This document shows, piece by piece, positions 54,331-64,000 of a DNA stretch of 64,000 bases; within the stretch, counting starts at the first letter, position 1, and every line of letters starts with the position of its first letter. Source of the stretch: Artemia franciscana (Eukaryota; Arthropoda; Branchiopoda; Anostraca; Artemiidae). Position numbers and translations under genes: made by a program. The stretch lies in assembly GCF_032884065.1 (NCBI RefSeq), contig NC_088868.1, forward strand, positions 7,212,758 through 7,276,757. The letters are read 5' to 3'. The notes beneath the pieces are model-generated. The model was given only the letters and a program-made list of their open reading frames with translations, was not told the DNA's origin and did no database searches.

Positions 54331-54941
54331 ATAATCATTTTTATTGCGCGCGTGGCTATCGTGGCTTTCGTCGCGACACGCTCACGGGCCGTTAAAGTTT
54401 ACTTGATTATTTTTTATGTTAATTGTCTTTAAAATTTTCTGTGCTTTCTGTTTTGCCACATTTGCTCAGGTCAATTTTTTCCCTGATATTTCAGATGCTT
54501 TTAATTCGTAAAATATGTCAGTTTAAGATTAGATTTTCTTGTTTTAAATCTTTCAAAAATGAAATGAATACATCCTTTAAATCTGCAAATAGGACATAAA
54601 TGGAATAATTGCGGAATAAAACAGAAAATATACAGTGAATATATAATCATTTTTATTGCGCGCGTGGCTATCGTGGCTTTCGTGGTGACACCCTCACGGG
54701 CCGTTAAAGTTTACTCGATTATTTTTTATTTTAATTGTCTTTAAAATTTTCTTTGCTTTCTGTTTTGCCACATTTGCTCAGGTCAATTTTTTCCCTGAAA
54801 TTTCAGATGCTTTTAATAAGATTAGATTTTTTTTGTTTTAAATCTTTCAAAAATGAAATGAATACATCCTCTAAATCTGCAAATAGGACATAAATGGAAT
54901 AATTGCAGAATAAAACAGTAAATATACAGTGAATATAATTT
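54331..54941. repeat. 312-bp tandem duplication
   Basis: ataatcatttttattgcgcg occurs at 54331 and 54643, followed in both by gtggctatcgtggctttcgt, cacgggccgttaaagttta and tttgccacatttgctcaggt. Copy 2 lacks a short segment (around tcgtaaaatatgtcag). The plus-strand frame at 54244-54432 overlaps copy 1 and has no counterpart in copy 2. Confidence 0.95.
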
Positions 54942-55254
54942 CTTGAATGAATAATCATTGGAAAAGAAATTAAGACTTCCGTGTTTTTTATTATGATATT
55001 CGTGCTATAACTAGACTGGTCAAATCGGTTATAGTTTTCCTGGAAGAGTGAGATTCAATACAGGAACCATTTAATTGTTTTATTTTTTATTTCCAGTATT
55101 TAACTGAAATTCCTTCATAGCTCCAAATTCTCGTATTTATAATTGAAATGGCTAATAAGTGCTGGTAACGTCCTATTCACTACCTTTCTGATTCATATAG
55201 TAGCCCATAAGCATACTATCTCCATGTGTAATATCATGCTGACTTCTTGCTATT
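54942..55254. other. Spacer, no gene seen
   Basis: AT-rich sequence; nothing recognised. Confidence 0.4.
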
Positions 55255-55515
55255 TCTACTACTACTGCTACTAATAACTCACAGCAGCACCAAACCGCCA
55301 GAGGCCAACACAGCTACGCACACTCCTCCTCCAACCTAATCTATTCAAGGCTTTTTTCTTTACAACCTCCCACGAAGTTCCCATTTCCTTTAAATCTTAA
55401 TTTATTACATCCTCCCAACCTAGACGAGGACGACCTGCTTTCCGTGTAGCCCCAGACGGCTGGCCAAAAAAGAACAATTTTCGGCAATCTGTCATCTTTC
55501 ATCCACAAAACGTGG
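55255..55515 (-). mobile_element. LINE 3' terminal fragment
   Basis: The minus strand matches the C-terminal end and tail of the family at 16.2 and 23.7 kb: 'cgtccacgttttgtggatga' at the 5' cut and 'gtgtgcgtagctgtgttggc' near the 3' end, with a (TAG)n-type tail at 55244-55275. It is 5'-truncated and broken by frameshifts. Confidence 0.8.
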
Positions 55516-55519
55516 ACTT

Positions 55520-56220
55520 GAAATGATAGTTATGTAAAAATTATCATCAAGTTCGTGTAAAGTTGCTTTCAAAATTCTGTAAACCAAACCTAAAAGTGCT
55601 CAATTTGACAAGTTATTTCTCAGTCAAGTGAAGAATTATCGGTATTTGTCTGTTAAACAGAATACACCCAGTTAGAGAGGTTAGGTTAACCCTAATCAAA
55701 CCAGGATAATAATATAATACTTTAGAAAGAAAATTATGAAAACTAAAACAAAGGACTATGGAAAGAAGGCCGTGCAGAATGGATTATATTGACTAAAAAT
55801 AAGCAAATCATAACCAATCCCATAGAGGCAAACCGGTTTCTGTCAGATCTTACACAGCATAATTCTTGAATATGTTCTATTTAACTGACTAGTACCAAAT
55901 CATCTTTCGAATTTCTGAAAAACTTTTCCTTCCCTCCTATGTAATGAAGAATTTTCCGTAGAAAGGTCAAAATATCTGGTCTTACATGTTTACAAAAATA
56001 AAGTGAGTATGAAGTGAAGGCTTCTGGTTCGTTAGTTTCGAGCTCAGTACGATTGACTAATTTGTTTATTCATAAAAAAAAAAAAATCTACCATTTTGCC
56101 CGTTCATCTGCAATTCTCTGTTAACCTTTTTAGTTGGATTTCTGACAATAAGCATACTACACAATAAGTAATGAATGTGAACCAGCTGAAATTTTCGAAT
56201 CTTAAAAGAAATAGAACTAA
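55520..56220. other. Spacer, no gene seen
   Basis: Unassigned AT-rich sequence with an A-run at about 56074. Confidence 0.4.
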
Positions 56221-56224
56221 ACCA

Positions 56225-56482
56225 ATGCAATTCAATACTCGGATGGGCCTACTACTTGAATTCTACAAGTTTGGTTACAGATCAGATAGGAGCCAAGAGA
56301 TCGACATCATTACTGCACTTCCAACAATTTACTGGCTCTTCAGACTCCGTCAGTGAGGTCTAACTTCAACCCTCTAACAGCTTGTAACAGGATCTGGAAC
56401 ATGCTCCCAGAGTTCTTACGAAGCTGCCACTTGTTTGGTATGTTCAAAAATTATGTTACAGATTTTCTAGCTAGTAAATAAT
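56225..56482 (+). pseudogene. C-terminal relic of another LINE ORF2
   Basis: One frame reads RSNFNPLTACNRIWNMLPEF, then LRSCHLFGMFKNYV and ends at TAA (56478-56480). The R-I-W-N-x-L-P-x-x-L-R-S pattern followed by a short F-K-x-x-L-like tail is typical of the end of Jockey/CR1-type LINE polyproteins. Upstream text is in a different frame (56171-56356), so the relic is frameshifted. Distinct from the intact LINE at 49-53 kb. Confidence 0.5.
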
Positions 56483-56989
56483 TTTGTTTTTTTGTTTCTT
56501 TTTTTATATATATTCCGGTTTCCCTTGGAGTTGATGTCTCTGGATTGAGTTGGATATTTAATTGAGTTGGTGAGATCATGTGCTACCCCCTGCCTAGCTT
56601 GTCATTTTTGGGGATTATTAAGGTGGGCGACTCAATTTTGTTTTTGGATTTTGTTTATATTTTTTTGTATTGGTATTTTTTCTCCCCTGTTCTTTTGACA
56701 CACCAAAACCAGCAGAACAACCAAAATTGTTTTTTTTTACTGCCTACAACAAAAATGTGCGACTGTTTAATGAATTACAATAGGAGTCCAGTGGACTGTT
56801 AACGAACCTCTCAAATTACCTGATTTGCAAATGAGCAGAACCAGTAGGATGGAACAAACAAATTTACAAAATTCGTTCTTTAGTAGAGAATGGGAACCAA
56901 ATGAACATCTTAGATCACTGAATTTACAACTAATGTATGTCCCCCTCTGGGACCTTAAACCCCCCCTCAATTTATTTGAACCTTTATTT

Positions 56990-57430
56990 TTTTGTACTTG
57001 GAATTTTTGGACTTAAAATTTTTTGAGACATAGAATTATTTTTGGACTTGAAATTTTTCGGCCTTTATTTTTCTATAGGGAATGGAATTATTTTTGATAA
57101 ACAGAATAGCAGTCACACGTATCGCTCACAGAAGTCATAACCACCAGTTAAAGCAACAGGTTTCCCTGGGATGTTTCCTGCGTCAACTCCTTGAACAAAA
57201 AACACATGTTTATAAGTGTTTCACATGTTCGTCACACATCCCCGTCTTCCCAGTTTCCAACCCCACCTGCTCAAAAAGCACACTGAAACGGGTCACTGGC
57301 CAACAAAAAAATCCGACTTTTGCAAAATCTCCCCGTCTTCCCAGTTTCCAACCCCACCTGCTCAAAAAGCACACTTAACTGGGTCACTGGCCAACAATAA
57401 ATCCGACTTTTGCAAAATCTCTTTTTATCA
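56990..57430. repeat. Duplicated segment, copy 1, with internal 91-bp tandem
   Basis: Blocks gcagtcacacgtatcgctca, tcaactccttgaacaaaa and acatgtttataagtgtttc reappear at about 57830-57960. Inside it a 91-bp unit is tandemly doubled (ccccgtcttcccagtttcca at 57240 and 57331), while the second segment holds only one diverged copy. The overlapping plus-strand frames at 57082-57458 are translations of this repeat. Confidence 0.85.
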
Positions 57431-57463
57431 ATGGAATCCTTTGACCATCTTCCGTTAAACGTT

Positions 57464-58228
57464 CTTAGCTTGCTGGACAGACATATTCTTTTGATGGTTA
57501 ATGAAACTTGTTTCGATCTAAGAAAATTGTATTGACTACAACCGGCCAGGTGTCCTTTTTGTAATGTAATGGTCCTGAGAACACCAATTTAACACTACCA
57601 GGGCTTGCGTATAAATTCAGGTCCCAGAGTTCCCCTCCAAGGCCCCATGTTCCCCTTCAAGACCTAATGTATCCCTGCTGGGCCCAGTGCCCCTCCCCCC
57701 ATTTTTAGCTTTGAATCTTTTTGGGGAGACTTAGTATTTTTTGGGACATAGAATTATTTTGAGCCTTAGAGTTTTATTGGACTGAGGGACTTTTTTGGGA
57801 CTTAGATTCATATATATTTTTAAACATGAACGCAGTCACACGTATTGCTCTTAAATGTCATAACATCTGGTTAAAGATAAAGGTTTCGCTTGAATGTTTC
57901 CCACGTTAACTCCTTGAACAAAACTACATGTTTCGAAGTGTTTCGAATACGTTCATCTATAGACATATTCCCCTGTTCCAAGTTTTCATCCACAGCTGCA
58001 CAAAAAGAACTTTGAACTTCGTCACTGTGGACAACTAAAAAAACCTGGAATCCTGGATGGGAACATGGGGACCCAAACTCATGTGCCTGCCCCGGTAATA
58101 GAAAATCGATGTGCTCAAGACTATTATATTAAAAAATGGATACCAAGCCGGTTGTAGTCATTATAATTTTTGGAGATCAAAACAAGTTTCATTAACCATC
58201 AAAAGAATATGTCTGTCCAGCAAGCATT
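57464..58228. repeat. Inverted repeat of about 85 bp, about 760 bp across
   Basis: gcttgctggacagacatatt ... gactacaaccgg at 57464-57549 is repeated in reverse at 58143-58226. The space between holds segment copy 2 of the preceding duplication (57740-58050). It may be a foldback element or an inverted duplication. Confidence 0.85.
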
Positions 58229-58229
58229 T

Positions 58230-59935
58230 CAAATCACTGTGGTATGCAAATTCACAGAGTGATGTCAAAAATGGTACCCGGAAACAGAAAAATCACTGAT
58301 AGCATTTACCATATATCCAACTCCAATTGAGTAAATTATTGCGCAATTAACTTTTAATGATATTGTGACACTTGATATCAGTTGGCTAGCGTCCCAGAAA
58401 CGATACATTGATTGCCTAGATGTATTTCTGAGAATATACGATCAATGACTTGTTGACTCAAGTCGAGTAACGTGTCGTTATTTTACGATAGGGTCTCACT
58501 TTTGGTTTATACATCAAACAAGAACTTCATAAAATCAACGGAGAACTGCTTAGAAGCTAAAAAAAATATTGGAAAAGAAATCATGTCACCATCTTTAACT
58601 GTAGTTAACAATAAATCTATCTATGACTTCAGCTCAGTTGATGGTCGCATTGGAAGAATCCCAATTCTATTTGGTCTTTAAAAAGTGCTGGTACCGGGGA
58701 TTGAAGGGGTAGGGCCCCTGTAGTTCCCATTGACACCATATTACTACTCTGATCAGATGCCTATTTCAGATTCATTTACATCATATAAAAATCTATGTAA
58801 AACATAAACATAAATTTCTAACAAATCAGAAGTAGTTTGAAACAAACAACTAGAATAAGGTGAATATATCATGCGTTGGTACTCTTTATACACTGCTGTT
58901 ATATGAATTCAATACTATCTTCTTCAGGATTGGATCACGAATGGCAAGTTGATGCTGGATACCCTATTACACACGTGGTATATGCTTGAAAATTGCAGAA
59001 TATGTTGCTATATTCCGGCAAAGCATATGTGGAAAAACTCAAAAACCTATTTGGTGTATAGACCATTACTGAAAGTTTCCTATAAGTAGGAAACGTTGAC
59101 ATAAGTTATAAATTCTATGAACTGAACTATAGTAGTATAGCTTGTGATCGTCTCTCATCTTCTGTTTGGTACTAAGACTGTTCTTCAACTTTTTTGGTCA
59201 CTAATGAATGAGTGGATTCTGTTTATAATACGACTTTTTCCTCTCTTTTTTGTGTAGCCCTTCCCCAACACCAAATCATACCTATTACTCTCCCGTCTTT
59301 TATTAAACTTCCAAAAAGCTAAAAGTCTGAATCAATAGGAAATCATGGTATTTTCAAAATGTCCTCTTCCAGAGTCCACCTCCCTTGTGTCGCAGCTGCA
59401 GCTGATGTGTAAAATTTATTTGACTAATATAATTCTGATATAGTTTTACCAAGATTATAAACACAATTTCGTTAATTTTCAGTCTTGGCTTATGATCACT
59501 TATCTCCTCGCCAGTTTCCCGTTCGATTTTTCTCGTTGATCATATATTTGTCTTTTGTGTGTTTCTTCTTTCTTATTACAGGGAAGAAGATATATTTCTT
59601 ATAAAAGAAATTTAAAGGATGTATTTTGTCTTTGTCAAACCGTTAAAAGGTAGTAGAAACGATATTTGCAATACAGAATGCATTTTCAGCTATTTCAGCT
59701 ACAATCCGCCTTTTTAAGCACATCTTATAAATTTAGTTTATTTATTTGAATATTTTAATTCACTTAAGTTTCAAACCATTTCAATCTTTATGTTGCATTT
59801 AGTTTTATTTATTTCACTCTTGTTTTACACCGGGCTGAAGATAGAAGTGGGCAATTTCGCAAAAACAAACAACAGAAAGGCTTAAATTTACTTTTATTTT
59901 TAAAGCTAGACCATGTTTACAAAATTGGCCACAGC
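58230..59935. other. Spacer, no gene seen
   Basis: No supported gene. A 60-codon frame after an acceptor-like ag at about 58929 is unremarkable. The plus-strand frame at 58472-58681 has no motif. Confidence 0.4.
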
Positions 59936-59939
59936 TACC

Positions 59940-60510
59940 TTATTCATAACTACTACCACTAACATTCACCGCGGCACCAAGCTGCCTGAGGTCAACACAG
60001 CCACGCACACTTCCTCCTTCCCAATCATTTCAAAGTCTCCCTCTTTACACCCTCCCAAAAAGTTCCTATTTCCCTTAAACCGCTCCTTATGGCATCCTCC
60101 CACCCCATTTGGGAAACGACCTCCTATTATTTTTTTGGCCCTAGACTGTTGGCCAACAAGGACAATCTTCGGCAATTTGTCATCCTTCATCTACAAAACG
60201 TGTCTTAGCCAGTCCATCCTTTCTCTCATTATATTGCCCTAGAATACAAGATTGAACCACATTTTTCGTGCAACTTACTGTTTGAGACACGACCAGTCAG
60301 TTGGGTATTAATAAAATACTATTATATTTTATTTTATAAAATAAAATATCTATAGATTATCAAAGATAATCTATAGACAACTTCTCTTCAAAATATCGAG
60401 GGAAACTTCCTCCGTTTCTTGGAGCACCGATACTTCAAAACCATATTCGACCACCGTCATCACTGTAGCTTCCAATATTCTAATCTTGGTTCGTAGTCTT
60501 GTCTTCCTAG
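59940..60510 (-). mobile_element. LINE 3' fragment with a palindromic insertion
   Basis: Same family as 16.2 kb. The minus-strand frame 60190-59966 reads MKDDKLPKIVLVGQQSRAKK, and the reverse complement further upstream matches the YGSEAWAL region (about 60430-60460). An AT-rich palindromic segment at about 60308-60376 interrupts it. Confidence 0.85.
60321..60376. repeat. Two adjacent palindromes
   Basis: A near-palindrome of attttattttataaaataaaat type (about 60324-60347) is followed by a perfect 12-bp hairpin, ctatagattatc / gataatctatag, with a 3-base AAA loop (60350-60361 and 60365-60376). The right arm runs on into LINE sequence. Confidence 0.9.
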
Positions 60511-60616
60511 TCTTTCATCATTCATAACCATTAAATAATATTTAAAACACGCAGAGATCTGAAAACTTTAAATCAAAATTATACATTTGAATCAATCGAT
60601 ATTATACTTTACTTAC

Positions 60617-60712
60617 TGTAATGTCATTCTGTTGCGCTAATAGTTTCCAGTCCCTCTCAAGTCTTTTTAAAGTTTCAAAATTCCTTCTCTTATTAGATTC
60701 TTGTACCCTTTT
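60617..60712 (-). CDS. Tentative coding exon, coiled-coil-like
   Basis: In reverse complement, an open stretch of about 32 codons (RRNFETLKRLERDWKLLAQQ, then NDIT) runs into a consensus donor gtaagt at 60616-60611. The heptad-like, charged composition fits a coiled coil and stands out against the AT-rich background. The acceptor side is uncertain; the frame closes at a TAA near 60718. I cannot name the gene or find partner exons, so this may be chance. Confidence 0.3.
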
Positions 60713-60719
60713 ATTGGGG

Positions 60720-62200
60720 CAAGTCAGATAAAGTCAGTCGGTTTTCCCATGTTGTTGCTAATATTCCATTCCCAGGTCAAAAAATTGTTTTGTTCTATTA
60801 GCTGTTGGAGGAAACCAATTGATACTTACGGTCACCTAACTAAGGTACTTCGAACTGGAGTATACACAGGCGTGATTAGATGGGCGTTTGAACCCCTTCC
60901 TCGATACCACTAGTGCAGAAAAATCTACCAAATGTAGATCCTTTCGTATGCATAATTCTCGGTTTTCGGGTTCAAAAACGCCAAGCGGATTAGTTCCCGA
61001 AAGTCCCTTCGTTCCTCAGCATCATCAATATTTTATCACTGAAAATCCCCTCCAAACCAGACCAAAGTATACACTGTTCAAAGAGTAGAAAAGAAATAAA
61101 CTGAAATAGACAAGAAAATTGACAAGAAATAGACTGGGTACTTGGTCACAGTGTATATTCGCAAATATAGTCGAATTATTTGTCAACAAAAATGATGATG
61201 GTGAAGTTGGGGGGACTAACGATAAAAAGCTCCGCGAGGAGCGCTGAACCAGTCAAAGGCCAATTACAAGATGATATGGATCCCTACCCCATGAAATATA
61301 GATCCTTCCCGCATTTATAAATACTATGTTCCTGAAATATATTCCTGTGTTATGGAGGATAGAGGGGTTACATACTTCCCAAAGGGTATTGCATGATGAC
61401 TGCCGATTTTCTTTTGGACTCGGGAATTTTCAGAGAGTGAAAACCTTTAGAGCAGATTATTGAAGGGTGAGAGCTCAGTTTTCTTTCCTTTGGCTATCCA
61501 TAGCTTTATGGATTCTCTACAATGATAAATGCTAGAGACAGTGGTATAAAATAAGATAATGTCCTCTGTAAATATGCAGGGCTATCAATGCCCTCTAAAA
61601 ATAAGCCAGAGTAATTGAATATATTGGATTTAGTATTTAGGCCACAAGGCTTTATTGTAACATAGCCATGTGCTTCCATTTAGCGGAATCCTTTTTAAAG
61701 CCTAGATACCACGCGCTACCAAATAACAGTGTGTGTTGCCACATCACAAAATGTAGCTGAATGACGAGACATTTTTCTATCTTTCAAATCTTTCCAATTT
61801 TTTAGCTTAATTGGCTATTCCAGAATCACCAATTTGGCTTTTTAGAGCAAAAATTGTCGTTCTGGTTGGTCAGTACAAATATAAAAAGGCCCCTTACTTT
61901 ACTATGATTTTTGTGTTGCTTGGAAAGGTAAGTAGAACTAAAAATGTTGGTTGAGTCAGGTTTGTTGGATACAGCCACCCCTGGGGAAAAAGAGGAGGAA
62001 AAAAGTCATGTTATAACGGGAATAGTATACAGTAGTATAACAATCGCATAACAGAAGAAAATAAAATCTTATTTTAGAGACAACCGTAAAATGCTGAACA
62101 TATGGCTTTCCAACATGGGGGTTCCCCGAAATTCATTTAATCTTCTTGGCATGGGAATTCTGTGAGTTCCCTAAAATCTAGCTCCCTCAATTCATATGTA
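60720..62200. other. Spacer, no gene confirmed
   Basis: No conserved frame. A TATA-like tataaaaag at about 61879 is followed about 60 bases later by a donor-like aaggtaagta (61926), which might be a first exon but is unsupported. Confidence 0.35.
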
Positions 62201-62205
62201 GAGTT

Positions 62206-62290
62206 TTTAGAGACATTCGATCACTTTGTTCCGGTGGCTATCCTCAATTTAACCACTGCACGAATTTTGCACGTAAAGGTAAGTCCTGGT
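62206..62290 (+). CDS. Tentative exon on the plus strand
   Basis: An acceptor-like ttcatatgtag precedes an open stretch encoding FLETFDHFVPVAILNLTTAR, then ILHVK, ending at a consensus donor gtaagt. The reading looks protein-like and both splice signals are acceptable, but no family is recognised and no partner exon was found. Confidence 0.25.
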
Positions 62291-62774
62291 AAGTATTGGA
62301 TGTATAAACTAGCTTTCATATTCCGATTAGCGCTTATCTTTGATGAATTTTTTGTTCATGTCTGAAAACCCTGGACTGAGTGATGAAAAAGGTAACTGAA
62401 AAAAATGAGATTTATTTATTAGACAAATAAGCTCTTGGCGAGCAGTTCTGGTTTAAGCTGTATGAGAAGAAAATATGACAAAGGACAGTTCTTTTTTTTA
62501 TTCTTTTTTCTTTTGTGTTATTTTTATAGTCGTTTAGCTCAATCTAAAACATTAAGTTGTACTCAATAACGATTCAATGGTGAACTGAACCAAGCAGATA
62601 CTCACGAAAGGATTGGGTTCCTGTCATATCCTTTAATATTCTTCATTCAATTTCCTTATTCTGAAATGCCGAGAAAATCCCTCCCTTGACCTAATCCCCC
62701 AGAGCTAATCCACCAGCTTTGCCGTTTTTATCCGACAATTCCAGGTTCCACAATATTACCTCGGCATAGAGAAA

Positions 62775-62998
62775 TATAGTAACTAATAAAGAAATAAGAA
62801 AAAATAGAGAAATAAGAAACAAAAGAAAAATAGTAACTAATAAAGAAATAAATAAAAATAAAGAAATAGAAACATAAAGAAAAATAGTAACTAAAAAAGA
62901 AGTAAGAAAAAATAGAGAAATAAGAAACATAAAGAAAAATAGTAACTAATAAAGAAATAAGAAAAAATAGAGAAATAAGAAACATAGTAACTAATTTC
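62775..62998. repeat. 54-bp A-rich minisatellite
   Basis: agtaacta starts at 62778, 62832, 62886 and 62941, with a partial fifth copy at about 62985. The unit is (agtaactaataaagaaataa)(gaaaaaatagagaaataaga)... The minus-strand Phe/Ser/Leu-rich frames are translations of it. Confidence 0.95.
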
Positions 62999-62999
62999 A

Positions 63000-63540
63000 A
63001 AGACAATTGGTCTTTCCATGTGAAATGGAGTAAAAATTCAACCGAAAAACGTAGAGTAATTAACAGCCTAAGATATTTGGATAGTTACGAGATTGATTCT
63101 CAAGCTTAATAAAACAAAAATGTATTAGGCTTTGGAAAAATATTTGCCCTTTCCATCAAAATCTTATAAAGTAGGTCTGCATCTAACTGATTGTCTCTCA
63201 AAAAGAAATCGATACTTAATCAAAACAATTGACCTAAAACAGATTTTCTGCAAGGAGGAACACTTAGTTCCTTAATTATATGAGTCTAATTAATTAATTA
63301 ATTAATTAATTAATGCCCTTAGTTCCTTAATTAATTATGATCGTCATATGAAAAATGACGATCCCAAATAAAACCACTTTTAATATCTGTTAATGACCCA
63401 TTACTTTGGTGTGTATAGATTTTGGATATATCGCATTAGTTTCTATCCATCACTTAAGCATATTATCATTACTAGTTTATCAATAAATTTTCCTGACTGT
63501 GATAAGAAAGAAAAGGATAAAAAAGAGAAAAAAGAAACAA
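63000..63540. other. Spacer downstream of the small heat shock gene
   Basis: Contains an attaatta tetramer run (63291-63314) but no gene. The plus-strand frame 63393-63575 ends in low-complexity Lys-rich text. Confidence 0.5.
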
Positions 63541-63546
63541 TTTATT
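63541..63546 (-). terminator. AATAAA polyadenylation signal for the small heat shock gene
   Basis: On the minus strand AATAAA lies about 45 bases after the stop codon at 63590, a suitable distance for a short 3' UTR. Confidence 0.55.
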
Positions 63547-63589
63547 CGACAAATACAATAAGGAGTAAAAAATAAAACAGATGGATGAT

Positions 63590-63991
63590 TTACCCTGATT
63601 CTTCACTTGATCCTTCTGAACTGTTGACAGTTGTTGTCTCTGTTTCTTGTGAGACTAAGCTGGGTTTCGTTTGTGACTCCTCAGTTTTGCTAGAATGACT
63701 TGGCAACGCTGGTTGATTTGTTTGTTGAATGCTAATAACCTTCTCTTTTTCAGAAGCATCCTCACTTGCTTTCCGAGGGCCTTCGATAATTAAAACGCCA
63801 TCTGAAGAGATACTCCCTCTTATTTCCTCTGATTTAACTCCTTCTGGGATGTCATAGATACGTTTGAAATGTCTGAATACTCTACCGTGTTCATCGGGCT
63901 TTTCTTCGTGTTTGCCTTCGACTGTTATTACTTTGTCTGTGGTCTTGACAGTCAACTCTTCCGGTTTGAAATGATGAGCGTCAAGCGAAAT
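63590..63991 (-). CDS. Small heat shock protein, last exon (partial gene)
   Basis: An acceptor (attttttag, 64000-63992) opens a 133-codon exon that begins ISLDAHHFKPEEL and continues VKTTDKVITVEGKHEE, DEHGRVFRHFKRIYDIPEGV and ISSDGVLIIEGPRK. This is the second half of an alpha-crystallin domain with the usual animal signatures (H-F-x-P-E-E-L, G-K-H-E-E, D-E-H-G, S-x-D-G-V-L). After it come the I-x-I anchor ISI (within KVISIQQ) and a long Ser/Thr/Glu-rich tail of about 45 residues ending EESG. Family members are ATP-independent holdases forming large oligomers. The N-terminal exon(s) lie beyond the window. Crustacean small heat shock proteins of diapausing embryos are possible relatives, but the specific orthologue is not determined. 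Confidence 0.9.
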   Translation of the reverse strand: MSLDAHHFKPEELTVKTTDKVITVEGKHEEKPDEHGRVFRHFKRIYDIPEGVKSEEIRGSISSDGVLIIEGPRKASEDASEKEKVISIQQTNQPALPSHSSKTEESQTKPSLVSQETETTTVNSSEGSSEESG

Positions 63992-64000
63992 CTAAAAAAT

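Noticed and set aside
58930..59090. Exon-like frame after an acceptor-like ctatcttcttcag
   Set aside because: The reading gives no recognisable motif, no donor of quality closes it, and two frames are equally open near its start.

Overview
The window is animal nuclear DNA: AT-rich, intron-containing, and dominated by transposon remains, minisatellites and foldback repeats. A crustacean, most likely an anostracan such as Artemia, is my best guess. It rests on the repeat style and the protein-coding exons and was not checked by any search. Three conserved host loci can be supported, all on the minus strand. (1) Three coding exons of the SAGA/TREX-2 subunit ENY2 lie at 39437-39372, 35410-35265 and 28993-28914, separated by introns of about 4.0 and 6.3 kb. 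(2) A single-exon BUD22/SRFBP1-family gene (28911-27346) has its ATG only two bases after the ENY2 stop codon, in another frame, so the two appear to share one exon and probably one mRNA. (3) The last exon of a small heat shock protein lies at the right edge (63991-63590).

Left part (1-26 kb): AT-rich spacer with hairpins and foldback elements (1.1-1.7 kb, 3.9-4.3 kb); a decayed CARD/caspase-like locus (about 6.2-7.9 kb); a 3.1-kb AT-rich minisatellite with higher-order periodicity (8.04-11.17 kb); a tandem array of about 270-bp units (11.25-13.1 kb); two copies of a long non-coding repeat built around foldbacks (13.75-16.03 and 19.54-21.05 kb); and several 3' fragments of one non-LTR retrotransposon family (16.2-16.8 and 23.7-25.8 kb).

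Middle (26-44 kb): the ENY2-BUD22 unit. Its introns hold a third copy of the long foldback repeat, a Helitron/Pif1-type helicase relic and AT-rich tandem duplications. Upstream of the exons found, 39.9-44.1 kb is a cluster of local tandem duplications.

Right part (44-64 kb): a nested transposon cluster. A degraded LINE (44.27-45.73 kb, tail resuming at 53.83 kb) is interrupted by two related inverted-repeat elements. The larger (45.73-53.83 kb) itself contains a satellite-bearing element (45.90-48.59 kb) and a nearly intact LINE (about 49.1-53.3 kb). That LINE has a zinc-knuckle ORF1, an endonuclease and a reverse transcriptase; ORF1 stop and ORF2 start are abutting codons, and ORF2 is split by one frameshift. 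Beyond it lie more duplications, LINE relics, two tentative exons and the small heat shock gene.
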